Source of the DNA: Cupriavidus oxalaticus
GTDB taxonomy: Bacteria; Pseudomonadota; Gammaproteobacteria; Burkholderiales; Burkholderiaceae
DNA: 64,000 nucleotides
Assembly: GCF_004768545.1 (NCBI RefSeq)
Contig: NZ_CP038635.1
Coordinates: forward strand, 2,418,001 to 2,482,000
Direction: 5' to 3'
Shown here: positions 55,537 through 63,749 of the stretch, in pieces
Numbering within the stretch: position 1 is the first letter of the stretch
How the letters are laid out: each line of letters starts with the position of its first letter
The notes under the pieces: model-generated
Seen by the model: only the letters and a program-made list of their open reading frames with translations
Told to the model about the DNA's origin: nothing
Databases searched by the model: none
Translations under genes and position numbers: made by a program

Positions 55537-56514
55537 TTATTCCGGCTGGATGCCCGCGTCCTTCACCAGCCGCGACCACTTCTGCAGTTCGGCCACGACA
55601 AACTGGTTCAGCTCGGCGGGCGTGCTGCCGAAGGGCTCGAAGCCCAGCGCGTGGAACTGTGCGGCATGCTGCTTGCTGGTGGCGATGGCAACCAGCTCGC
55701 GGTTGAGGCGCTCCACCACGGGCGCCGGCACGCCGGCGGGTGCGAATACGCCATTCCAGGAAGTGATGTCGAAACCCTTAAGCTCGGGCGCGCTGCCGAC
55801 CGGCGGCAGGTCCGGCAGCAGCGCACTGCGTTGCACGGTGGTCACCGCCAGCGCGCGCAGCTTGCCGGCGCGCACATTGGCGATGCCCGCGGCAAAGTCG
55901 ACGAACATCGCCTGCACCTGGCCGCCCATCACGTCGGTCATCGCCGGCGGCGTGCTCTTGTACGGCACGTGCAGCATCTTCAGGCCCGCCATCTTCGACA
56001 GCGTCGCGCCGGCGACGATGCCGGTGCTGTTGCCGCTCGCGTAGCTCATGCCAGGATGCGCCCTGGCGTAGTCGATGAATTCGCGCAGCGTCTTCACCGG
56101 CAATTGCGGGTTGACCACCAGCATGAACGGCAGGTTGCCCATGCGCGAGACCGGCGTGAAGTCCTTGACCGGGTCGTAGCGCAGCTGTTTCATCAGCGAC
56201 GGGTTGGCCGAATGCGTGGTGTTGGTGGTCATGAACAGCGTATAGCCGTCGGCCGGCGCCTTGGCGACGAACTCGGCGGCGATGGTGCCGTTGGCGCCCG
56301 GCTTGTTGTCGACCACCACCGGCTGCTGCAGCGCTTCGCCCAGGTACTTGGCGGTCAGCCGGGCCACCGCATCGGTGCCGCTGCCGGCTGCGAACGGGAC
56401 CACCAGGCGCAGCGGCCTGGACGGAAATTCATCGGCGGCCGGCGCCGGTGTTGCAAGCAGCGCGGCGGCAAATCCCACCACCAGGCTGGCGAAAGCGGTC
56501 TTGAAGCACTTCAC
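55537..56514 (-). CDS. Bug-family (tripartite tricarboxylate) substrate-binding protein
   Basis: 325 residues with a signal peptide (FASLVVGFAAALLATPAPAADE). The mature part has the Bug motifs FPSRPLRLVVPFAAGSGTDAVAR, VVDNKPGANGTIAAEFVAKAPADGYTL and YASGNSTGIV. Periplasmic binding of carboxylates; these genes are highly expanded in Burkholderiales and often lack their own TctAB. GTG start at 56514 with an AGGAGACAG ribosome binding site. Confidence 0.92.
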   Translation of the reverse strand: MKCFKTAFASLVVGFAAALLATPAPAADEFPSRPLRLVVPFAAGSGTDAVARLTAKYLGEALQQPVVVDNKPGANGTIAAEFVAKAPADGYTLFMTTNTTHSANPSLMKQLRYDPVKDFTPVSRMGNLPFMLVVNPQLPVKTLREFIDYARAHPGMSYASGNSTGIVAGATLSKMAGLKMLHVPYKSTPPAMTDVMGGQVQAMFVDFAAGIANVRAGKLRALAVTTVQRSALLPDLPPVGSAPELKGFDITSWNGVFAPAGVPAPVVERLNRELVAIATSKQHAAQFHALGFEPFGSTPAELNQFVVAELQKWSRLVKDAGIQPE

Positions 56515-56562
56515 GGTCTGTCTCCTGTCGTTATATGAATTCTTGCCGTGGCCGGCCGCGTC

Positions 56563-56952
56563 TCAGGCGGGCCGTGTCACACGCTCGGGCGATTCCTCGT
56601 ACGGTGGGGAATAGATCACCAGGATCCTGGCCGGCTCTTCGCTTACCACCGTGAACACATGCATCTCGTCCGGCGGGAAGAAGCAGCAATCGCCCGGTCC
56701 CAGTTCCTTGCGCTGGCCGCCGACTTCTGCGACGGCCCGGCCTTCCAGCACGTAGCACACCTGCTCGATGCCGGGGTGCGCGTGAGGCAGCGCGCCCTTG
56801 CCTTTCTCGATGGTGCCGTGAATCACTTCCAGGTGGCGCGAACCCACGGTCTCGGGGCCGATCAGCCGGCGGTTCAGCGTGCCGACGTGGTTGGCGGGGT
56901 GGTAGCCCTCGACCTCTTCGGTCGAGATGAAATAAACCGGGGGTTGCGGCAC
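56563..56952 (-). CDS. Cupin-fold protein, first gene of the operon
   Basis: A single-domain cupin. GALPHAHPGIEQVCYVLEG holds the first cupin motif (HxHx4E-like ligands); the second is PPDEMHVFTVVSEEPARILVIYSP. I place the start at the GTG at 56952 (129 residues) because it has a perfect AGGAGAG ribosome binding site 5 bp away; the in-frame ATG at 56997 lies inside a palindrome that looks like an operator. Function unknown: a small-molecule binding or dioxygenase-like protein. Confidence 0.8.
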   Translation of the reverse strand: MPQPPVYFISTEEVEGYHPANHVGTLNRRLIGPETVGSRHLEVIHGTIEKGKGALPHAHPGIEQVCYVLEGRAVAEVGGQRKELGPGDCCFFPPDEMHVFTVVSEEPARILVIYSPPYEESPERVTRPA

Positions 56953-56991
56953 GCTGCTCTCCTGTGTGGATCTCGCCGTACTGGGCGAGTA

Positions 56992-57027
56992 ATTCATATC
57001 TATGAATCTTAGTTTATACATATGAAT
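56992..57027 (-). promoter_or_regulatory. TATGAAT half-site repeats (candidate operators) of the cupin operon
   Basis: A perfect 16-bp palindrome ATTCATA-TC-TATGAAT at 56992-57007 and a further TATGAAT at 57021-57027, with the two TATGAAT half-sites exactly 20 bp apart. They overlap the candidate promoter, as an IclR-type repressor site would. Confidence 0.6.
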
Positions 57028-57038
57028 TTAATCGTCAA
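57011..57038 (-). promoter_or_regulatory. Candidate sigma-70 promoter of the cupin operon
   Basis: On the minus strand TTGACG (57033-57038), a 16-bp spacer, TAAACT (57011-57016). The start of transcription would fall in the downstream palindrome, so the repeats would block it. Confidence 0.55.
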
Positions 57039-57441
57039 ACAATTTCAGGCATCTTGCGGGTTTACCGGTAGGCAGCGCTTGGGCCATCACCCGCGATTCC
57101 GGGTGGGCTGGTGGACAAGCGAAAAAATGCGGATAATTCGCGGCTTGCCGGCCTTTCCTACGGCGCCGATCGAACGCCATTCTTGACAGGTGCGTCGTAT
57201 ACGTGCCATAGTTACGGGCGTATAGCATTCATGGAAACCGGTACTGTCAGGCTCCAAGTTATATCCGGGCCTGGCGCTATCACCCCCTGACACTGGTTGC
57301 ACGGACTGAAACGTCCACATCTTTCAGGTTCGCGGGGGCGCACCGGGCACAAGCCCAGCGTGCAATACCAGTCGCTCCGGCGACAGCAGTTTCCCCCCGT
57401 GTGAACCAGCCGCTACCGCGGCAATCCCCTAAAGGACTGAA
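57031..57441. other. Intergenic region between the cupin operon and rpsU
   Basis: 411 bp with no plausible gene. It contains the -35 element of the cupin operon promoter at the left edge and the rpsU promoter at 57183-57212, leaving an rpsU leader of about 220 nt. I see no riboswitch-like structure. Confidence 0.6.
57183..57212 (+). promoter_or_regulatory. Candidate sigma-70 promoter of rpsU
   Basis: TTGACA (57183-57188), an 18-bp spacer, CATAGT (57207-57212). The -35 is perfect and the -10 is fair. It would give a leader of about 220 nt before the TTG start of rpsU. Confidence 0.6.
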
Positions 57442-57654
57442 TTGACTAAGATCGTCTTGAAACCCGGTGAGCCCGTTGAAGTTGCAATGCGGCGTTTCCG
57501 TCGTGCCATTCTGCAGACTGGCCTGATCGTTGAACTCAAGAGCCGTACCGCTTACGAGAAGCCGACGACCGAGCGCAAGCGCAAGAAGAAGGCCGCCGAA
57601 GCACGCCTGCGCAAGCGCCTGCGCATGCAAATGCTGCCGAAGAAGATGTACTGA
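57442..57654 (+). CDS. rpsU: 30S ribosomal protein S21
   Basis: A 70-residue basic protein: [24 protein letters not shown], then [24 protein letters not shown] and the conserved MLPKKMY end. It starts with TTG (57442) after an AAAGGA ribosome binding site; TTG starts are rare and suggest throttled expression. It is not in its usual rpsU-dnaG-rpoD context, and Burkholderiaceae commonly carry more than one S21, so this may be an accessory copy. Confidence 0.9.
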   Translation: MTKIVLKPGEPVEVAMRRFRRAILQTGLIVELKSRTAYEKPTTERKRKKKAAEARLRKRLRMQMLPKKMY

Positions 57655-57670
57655 TTCGGGCAAGCTTCGT

Positions 57671-57702
57671 AAAAAAACCGCCAGTTCGCTGGCGGTTTTT
57701 TT
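57671..57702 (+). terminator. Terminator of rpsU
   Basis: AAAAAAACCGCCAG, TTCG tetraloop, CTGGCGGTTTTTTT: a 14-bp perfect stem. Confidence 0.95.
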
Positions 57703-57782
57703 ATGCCTGCACGAAACGTGCGTCCGGGTCGCGCCCCAGGCTGGCGGCCTTTGCTGCACTGCGCCACCTGAGCGTTGCGCCG

Positions 57783-58751
<969 letters not shown>

Positions 58752-58764
58752 ACCAGGGACTGAC

Positions 58765-59637
58765 ATGAGCGAACAGGATCCCCGCACCGACACCTCCGAC
58801 ACCTCCGACACGCCCGCCATCGCCACCCGGAGCGCTGGCCCGGCCGCGCGCCAGACCTATCCACAGCCGCTGCTGCCACGCAACATGCGCAACTGGATGA
58901 TGGTCTGGTACCGCAACTACCTGGTGTGGAGGAAGCTGGCCATCCCGTCGATGATCGGCAACCTGGCCGATCCGATGATCTACCTGTTCGGCCTCGGCCT
59001 CGGGCTGGGGCTGATGGTGGGCCAGGTCAACGGCGTGTCGTACATCGCCTTCCTCGCCGCCGGCACCACCGCATCGAGCGTGATGATGTCGGCCAGCTTC
59101 GAGTCGATGTACTCCGCCTTCTCGCGCATGCACGTGCAGCGCACCTGGGAAGCGATCATGCACGCGCCGCTGACATTGGGCGACGTGGTGCTGGGCGAGA
59201 TCTTCTGGGCGGCCAGCAAGGCGGTGCTGTCGGGCCTGGCGATCATGCTGGTGGCGGCCGCGCTGGGCTATGCGCAAATGCCGGGCGCGCTGCTGGCGCT
59301 GCCGGTGATCGTGCTGGCCGGCATTGCCTTCGCCGCGCTGGCGATGATCGTCACCGCGCTGGCGCCCAGCTACGACTTCTTTATGTTCTACCAGACGCTG
59401 GCGATGACGCCGATGCTGCTGCTGTCGGGCGTGTTCTTTCCGGTGGAGCAATTGCCCGAAGGCGTGCAGGCGGCCACCAGGCTGCTGCCGCTGGCGCACG
59501 CGGTCGATCTGATCCGGCCGCTGATGCTGGGCCGGCCCGTGGAAGGCGCCAGCCTGCATCTTGCCGTGCTCGCAGCCTATGCGGTGGCCGCGCTGGTGGT
59601 TTCGCTGGTGCTGCTGCGCCGGCGGATGTTGCGCTGA
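58765..59637 (+). CDS. NodJ/ABC-2 type transporter permease
   Basis: 290 residues with about six hydrophobic segments: LAIPSMIGNLADPMIYLFGLGLGLGLMVG begins the membrane region, followed by YIAFLAAGTTASSVMMSASFES and a long ABC-2 core with VVLGEIFWAASKAVLSGLAIMLV, and the conserved SYDFFMFYQTLAMTPMLLLSGVFFPVEQLPE signature. It forms an efflux transporter with the ATPase 13 bp upstream. Its substrate is unknown. Confidence 0.9.
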   Translation: MSEQDPRTDTSDTSDTPAIATRSAGPAARQTYPQPLLPRNMRNWMMVWYRNYLVWRKLAIPSMIGNLADPMIYLFGLGLGLGLMVGQVNGVSYIAFLAAGTTASSVMMSASFESMYSAFSRMHVQRTWEAIMHAPLTLGDVVLGEIFWAASKAVLSGLAIMLVAAALGYAQMPGALLALPVIVLAGIAFAALAMIVTALAPSYDFFMFYQTLAMTPMLLLSGVFFPVEQLPEGVQAATRLLPLAHAVDLIRPLMLGRPVEGASLHLAVLAAYAVAALVVSLVLLRRRMLR

Positions 59638-59653
59638 GGTTGCACGCGCGGGC

Positions 59654-59734
59654 TCAGGCGCTGCCCACCAGCTTGAGCCCGATTGCCCACACCACTTCGA
59701 ACAGCCCTGCCAGGGCCAGCAGTGTCCATGCCAT
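59654..59734 (-). pseudogene. sugE: Remnant of a SugE-type SMR efflux gene
   Basis: A 26-codon frame (ATG at 59734) reading MAWTLLALAGLFEVVWAIGL and ending KLVGSA-stop. The first 21 residues match the N-terminal helix of SugE/SMR transporters, including the catalytic Glu13 (LFEVVWAIGLK). SMR proteins are about 105 residues and end in a similar (I)IGLKL, so the product looks like the first helix joined directly to the C-terminus. A GGGAAA ribosome binding site precedes it. Beyond its stop lies the coding end of the permease gene on the other strand, so nothing more of it survives here. Confidence 0.75.
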
Positions 59735-59790
59735 ACCGAAATTTCCCGTTGCAGCGTACCGTGCGCAACGATAGCGGAGAACCCGCCACC

Positions 59791-60018
59791 TTGCAGCGCG
59801 TTGCCTTGGCGTTGGGGGCCGCGTTGGCTACCTTTTCGCTGGGCGGCTGCATGGTGATGGCCGTGGGCAGTGCCGCGGTTTCGACCGTGGCAACCGTCGG
59901 TTCCGCCGCGGTCAGCGTGGCCTCGACCGCAGTAGGTACTACTTACGACATCACCGCTGCCGGCGTGAAAGCGGTGGCCGGCAGCGACGATCCGCCGCCG
60001 GCGCAGGAAGCACCGTAA
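59791..60018 (+). CDS. Small lipoprotein
   Basis: With a TTG start at 59791, a 75-residue protein: LQRVALALGAALATFSLGGC is a lipoprotein signal peptide with lipobox SLGG-C, followed by an Ala/Val/Ser/Thr-rich, glycine-spaced repetitive domain (VGSAAVSTVATVGSAAVSVASTAVG) and a short acidic Pro-rich end. A longer start at ATG 59728 (96 residues) would put 23 extra residues before the hydrophobic core and overlap the sugE remnant on the other strand. Function unknown. Confidence 0.65.
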   Translation: MQRVALALGAALATFSLGGCMVMAVGSAAVSTVATVGSAAVSVASTAVGTTYDITAAGVKAVAGSDDPPPAQEAP

Positions 60019-60042
60019 GCGCGGGCAGCCTCGCAGGCTGTC

Positions 60043-61248
60043 TTACTCGCCCAGGCCGCGCAGCAGGTCGGCCTTCAGGTCCTCGACCGATTCCAGCCCC
60101 ACCGCCAGCCGGATCAGCCCTTCGCCCACGCCTGCGGCCGCCTTGGCCTCCGGGCTCACGCGTGCATGCGTGGTGGTGTACGGGTGCGTGATGGTGGTGC
60201 GGGTATCGCCCAGGTTTCCGGTGATCGAGCACAGACGCGTGTTGTCGATCACGCGCCAGGCGTTGGCGCGCTGCTGCTCGGGCGTGGCGCCCTTCAGCTC
60301 GAACGAAACGATCGCGCCGCCACCGCTCTGCTGACGCATGGCAATCTCGTGCTGCGGGTGCGACTGCAGCGCCGGGTGGAACACGCGCGCCACGGCCGGA
60401 TGCGACTCCAGGAACTGCGCCAGCGCCAGCGCGCTGGACGAATGGCGCTCCATGCGGATCGCCAGCGTCTCCATGCCCTTGAGCAGTACCCACGCGTTGA
60501 ACGCCGACAGCGTCGGGCCGGCGGTGCGCACAAACGGGAACACCTTGCCCATGATGAAATCGTGCGAGCCCAGCACCGCGCCGCCCAGCACGCGGCCCTG
60601 GCCATCGATATGCTTGGTGGCGGAATGCACCACGATGTCGGCGCCGAACTTCATCGGCTGCTGCAGCGCGGGCGAGCAGAAGCAGTTGTCGACCACCAGC
60701 AGCGCATTGGCGTTGTGGGCAATGTCCGCCACGGCCGCGATGTCGGCCACTTCGGTCAGCGGATTCGACGGCGTCTCCAGGAAGAACAGCTTCGTGTTCG
60801 GCCGCACCGCCGCGCGCCACGCCTCGAGGTCGGTCGGATCGACAAAGGTCGTCTCCACGCCGAACTTGCCGAAGATATTGTTGAACAGCGTCATGGTCGA
60901 ACCGAAGATCGCGCGCGAGCTGACCAGGTGATCGCCCGCCTGCATCGACGACAGCACCACCGACAGGATCGCGCTCATGCCCGACGCCGTGGCCATGCAG
61001 GCCTGCGCCCCTTCCAGCGCGGCCAGCCGCGACTGGAACATCGACACGGTCGGGTTGGTGAAGCGTGAATAGGTGAAGCCCTCTTCCGAGTTGGCAAAGC
61101 GTTCGGCGGCCTCGGCGGCGCTGTTGAAGCAGAAGCTCGAGGTCAGGTAAATGGCCTCGGAATGCTCCATGAACTCGCTGCGCAGCGTGCCGGCGCGCAC
61201 GCCAAGGGTATCGATGCCGAGCGATTCAGGATTGAGCGGTTCGTTCAT
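60043..61248 (-). CDS. metZ: O-succinylhomoserine sulfhydrylase
   Basis: It makes homocysteine directly from O-succinylhomoserine and sulfide, the step before methionine. A PLP enzyme of 401 residues of the Cys/Met metabolism family. The PLP lysine is Lys212 (VVHSATKHIDGQGR), and Asp187 (LVVDNCF) binds the ring nitrogen; ETPSNPL and MATASGMSAIL are family signatures. Last gene of cvpA-purF-metZ. Its leader holds a probable SAM-II riboswitch and an intrinsic terminator. ATG at 61248. Confidence 0.95.
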   Translation of the reverse strand: MNEPLNPESLGIDTLGVRAGTLRSEFMEHSEAIYLTSSFCFNSAAEAAERFANSEEGFTYSRFTNPTVSMFQSRLAALEGAQACMATASGMSAILSVVLSSMQAGDHLVSSRAIFGSTMTLFNNIFGKFGVETTFVDPTDLEAWRAAVRPNTKLFFLETPSNPLTEVADIAAVADIAHNANALLVVDNCFCSPALQQPMKFGADIVVHSATKHIDGQGRVLGGAVLGSHDFIMGKVFPFVRTAGPTLSAFNAWVLLKGMETLAIRMERHSSSALALAQFLESHPAVARVFHPALQSHPQHEIAMRQQSGGGAIVSFELKGATPEQQRANAWRVIDNTRLCSITGNLGDTRTTITHPYTTTHARVSPEAKAAAGVGEGLIRLAVGLESVEDLKADLLRGLGE

Positions 61249-61317
61249 GCTGGTGGCGCGGTCGTACCCGCGCGAATGCAATGGTTGCGGCCCGCCGCGG
61301 CAAGGCGGCCGGCCATG

Positions 61318-61357
61318 AAAAAAGCCCGTGCGATCGGATGGTCGGATCGACGGGCTT
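61318..61357 (-). terminator. Intrinsic terminator in the metZ leader
   Basis: On the minus strand AAGCCCGT ... ACGGGCTT (8-bp stem, with a further GATC/GATC pairing inside) followed by a T6 run. It lies 70 bp before the metZ ATG and after the aptamer, so it could act as the expression platform or as an attenuator. Confidence 0.75.
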
Positions 61358-61440
61358 GCTGTTCTGCGGCGGCCTTCGGCAGGCTGTGGCGATGGGTGGA
61401 CGCGTTGCGCAGCACTGTGCGCATTGGCGAATCTTGCCGG

Positions 61441-61503
61441 CCACCATCTCTTTAGCTGTTTCGGGCTGGACCCGCGTCCGCAAGCTGACTATCAAATCGA
61501 CGC
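61441..61503 (-). promoter_or_regulatory. SAM-II-like riboswitch aptamer of metZ
   Basis: On the minus strand GCGTC (61503-61499), the loop GATTTG...GCTTGCG, GACGC, a small CGGG/CCCG hairpin, then AAACAGCTAAAGAG. The order P1 arm, GATTTG, GCTTGC, P1 arm, AAAC-GCTAAAG is that of the SAM-II (SAM-alpha) riboswitch, which controls methionine genes in proteobacteria. The pseudoknot can form between AGCUUG of the loop and CAGCU of the 3' strand. It is placed directly upstream of metZ. Confidence 0.7.
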
Positions 61504-61528
61504 CCGGCCATGTTACGGCCGGGCGTCG
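61498..61528 (-). repeat. Inverted repeat overlapping the metZ promoter and aptamer stem
   Basis: CGACGCCCGGCC, 7 bp, GGCCGGGCGTCG: a perfect 12-bp stem. Its 3' arm on the minus strand includes the P1 5' strand (GCGTC) of the aptamer. In read-through RNA from purF it would compete with the aptamer, and it may serve as a purF terminator. Confidence 0.7.
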
Positions 61529-61538
61529 CATCCGTCAA
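61510..61538 (-). promoter_or_regulatory. Sigma-70 promoter of metZ
   Basis: On the minus strand TTGACG (61533-61538), a 17-bp spacer, TAACAT (61510-61515). The transcript would start near 61503, exactly at the first stem of the aptamer. Confidence 0.65.
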
Positions 61539-61570
61539 CGAACGGACATGCCGCGGGACAGGCTTGCGGC

Positions 61571-63100
61571 TTACTCGTTGTTGCCCGAGCGCTGCAGGTG
61601 CAGCGCCGAGCGCTCGGTGTCGGCCGCGGTGCCGTCGCGGTCGGCCTGGCTGCGCGCGGTTTCCAGGCGGTCCAGGTAGGCCTCGTCGATATCGCCGGTG
61701 ACGTAGCGGCCATCGAAGCACGAAGCATCGAAGTCCTTCAGCGCCGGATTGATGTCGCGCACCGCCTGCTTCATCGCTTCCACCTCCTGGTACACGAGCT
61801 TGTCCGCGCCGATGATCTTTGCGATCTCTTCGTGCGTGCGGCCGTGCGCCACCAGTTCACTGCGGGTCGGCATGTCGATGCCGTACACGTTGGGGAACTT
61901 CACCGGCGGCGCGGCCGAGGCGAAGATCACCTTGTTGGCCCCGGCGTCGCGCGCCATCTGCACGATCTCGAACGAGGTGGTGCCGCGCACGATCGAGTCA
62001 TCGACGATCAGCACGTTCTTGCCCTTGAACTCGACGCCCATGGCGTTGAGCTTCTGGCGCACCGACTTCTTGCGCACTGCCTGGCCGGGCATGATGAAGG
62101 TACGGCCGACGTAGCGGTTCTTGAAGAAACCTTCGCGGTAGTTCACGCCCAGGCGGTTGGCCACCTGCATCGCGGCCGGGCGGCTGGAGTCGGGGATCGG
62201 CATCACCACGTCGATGTCGCCGGCCGACACTTCCTGGCGGATCTTCTCGGCCAGGTAGTCGCCCATGCGCAGGCGCGCGTCGTAGACCGGTACGCCATCG
62301 ATGCACGAATCCGGGCGGGCCAGGTAGACGTACTCGAAAATGCAGGACGTCAGCGCCGGGTTGTCGGCGCACTGCTTGCTGTAGAGCTTGCCGTCCAGGT
62401 CGATGAAGATGGCCTCGCCCGCAGCCACGTCGCGCTCGAACTTGTAGCCGATGCCTTCCAGCGCCACCGATTCGGAGGCAACCATCCACTCCTTGCCCGA
62501 CGGCGTCTCGACGCTGCCCAGGCACAGCGGGCGGATGCCGAACGGATCGCGCACCGCCAGCATGCCGTAGCCGGCGATCTGCGCCGCGATGGCGTACGAG
62601 CCGCGCACGCGGCGGTGCATGCCCGCAACGGCCTTGAAGATGGTTTCCGGGTCCAGCGCCATGCCGTTGCTGGCGCGCTGCAGCTCGTCGGCCAGCACGT
62701 TCAGCAGCACTTCGGTGTCGGAGTGGGTGTTGATATGGCGACGATCGCGGCGGAACATTTCCTCGCGCAGCTGTTGCCAGTTGGTCAGGTTGCCGTTATG
62801 CGCCAGGATGATGCCGTACGGGGCGTTGACGTAGAACGGCTGCGCCTCTTCCTCGCTCGAGGCCGAGCCGGCGGTCGGGTAGCGCACCTGGCCGATGCCC
62901 GCGGTGCCCGGCAGGCCGCGCATGTTGCGGGTACGGAAGACGTCGCGCACCAGGCCGTTGGCCTTGTACATGTGGAAAGTACTGCCGTTGGCGGTGGCGA
63001 TGCCGGCAGCATCCTGTCCGCGGTGTTGCAACAACAGCAGGCTGTCGTAAATCAGTTGGTTGACAGGCGTGGCTGAAACCACACCGACGATACCGCACAT
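61571..63100 (-). CDS. purF: Amidophosphoribosyltransferase
   Basis: The first committed step of purine synthesis (PRPP plus glutamine to phosphoribosylamine). The product has 509 residues. MCGIVGVVS places the nucleophile Cys2 after Met removal; the glutaminase domain is followed by the phosphoribosyltransferase domain with VLIVDDSIVRGTTSFEIVQMARDAGA, the PRPP motif. It lies between cvpA and metZ, as in other betaproteobacteria. Confidence 0.97.
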   Translation of the reverse strand: MCGIVGVVSATPVNQLIYDSLLLLQHRGQDAAGIATANGSTFHMYKANGLVRDVFRTRNMRGLPGTAGIGQVRYPTAGSASSEEEAQPFYVNAPYGIILAHNGNLTNWQQLREEMFRRDRRHINTHSDTEVLLNVLADELQRASNGMALDPETIFKAVAGMHRRVRGSYAIAAQIAGYGMLAVRDPFGIRPLCLGSVETPSGKEWMVASESVALEGIGYKFERDVAAGEAIFIDLDGKLYSKQCADNPALTSCIFEYVYLARPDSCIDGVPVYDARLRMGDYLAEKIRQEVSAGDIDVVMPIPDSSRPAAMQVANRLGVNYREGFFKNRYVGRTFIMPGQAVRKKSVRQKLNAMGVEFKGKNVLIVDDSIVRGTTSFEIVQMARDAGANKVIFASAAPPVKFPNVYGIDMPTRSELVAHGRTHEEIAKIIGADKLVYQEVEAMKQAVRDINPALKDFDASCFDGRYVTGDIDEAYLDRLETARSQADRDGTAADTERSALHLQRSGNNE

Positions 63101-63209
63101 GCCAAGCTCCCAGGAAAGGCTTTGAATCAGGGGGCGCAGCCTGGTCCGGCTAACCTTCCGGACCGCAAGGCCTGCGTACTACTGGCCGGGCACCATGCCC
63201 GGCTTCATG

Positions 63210-63707
63210 TCATGTCTTGACGTACTTCGCCAGCTCCGGCGGCAGCCATGGCTTTACCGATTCCATGGCCTGCATCACATAGGGACGGCTCACCGCATCG
63301 CGCCAGAACGGTTCGTCCGGCAATTTCGTCAGGCTGGCGAGCGTCACCATCACCATCACCAGCAGCGCGCCGCGCAGCAATCCGAACACCAGCCCGAGCC
63401 CGCGGTCCGCCGGCTTGAGGCCCGTGCTCTCCAGCAACTGCCCGACCACCATGCCGGCCAGCGACGCCCCGAGCACGGTGCCGATCAGCAGCACCACGAA
63501 ACCCAGCGCGTGGCGTGCCAGCTCGCCGCCGGGCAGCGACTCGGGCATCCAGCCCGCGGCCACCGCGCCGTAGCGGAACGCGACCCAGAACGCCACCACC
63601 CAGCCGATCAGCGACAGCACCTCGCGCACCAGGCCGCGCAGCACGCCCAGCGCGCCCGAGGCCAGCAGGATGAAGACCACGGCGTAGTCGAAGAAAGTCG
63701 GCTGCAT
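63210..63707 (-). CDS. cvpA: CvpA family protein
   Basis: A 165-residue protein with about four hydrophobic helices (YAVVFILLASGALGVLRGLVREVLSLIGWVVAFWVAFRYG, VVLLIGTVLGASLAGMVVGQLLE, GLGLVFGLLRGALLVMVMVTLAS). It is the CvpA family, named for colicin V production, whose role is still unclear. It is in its usual place just before purF. Confidence 0.93.
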   Translation of the reverse strand: MQPTFFDYAVVFILLASGALGVLRGLVREVLSLIGWVVAFWVAFRYGAVAAGWMPESLPGGELARHALGFVVLLIGTVLGASLAGMVVGQLLESTGLKPADRGLGLVFGLLRGALLVMVMVTLASLTKLPDEPFWRDAVSRPYVMQAMESVKPWLPPELAKYVKT

Positions 63708-63749
63708 CGTTGCTCGCTGCCGCGCCCATGCGCCAGGCAGCGCTAGCCC

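Noticed and set aside
56563..56997. Cupin start at ATG 56997 (144 residues)
   Set aside because: It lies inside the 16-bp palindrome and lacks a ribosome binding site; GTG 56952 has AGGAGAG.
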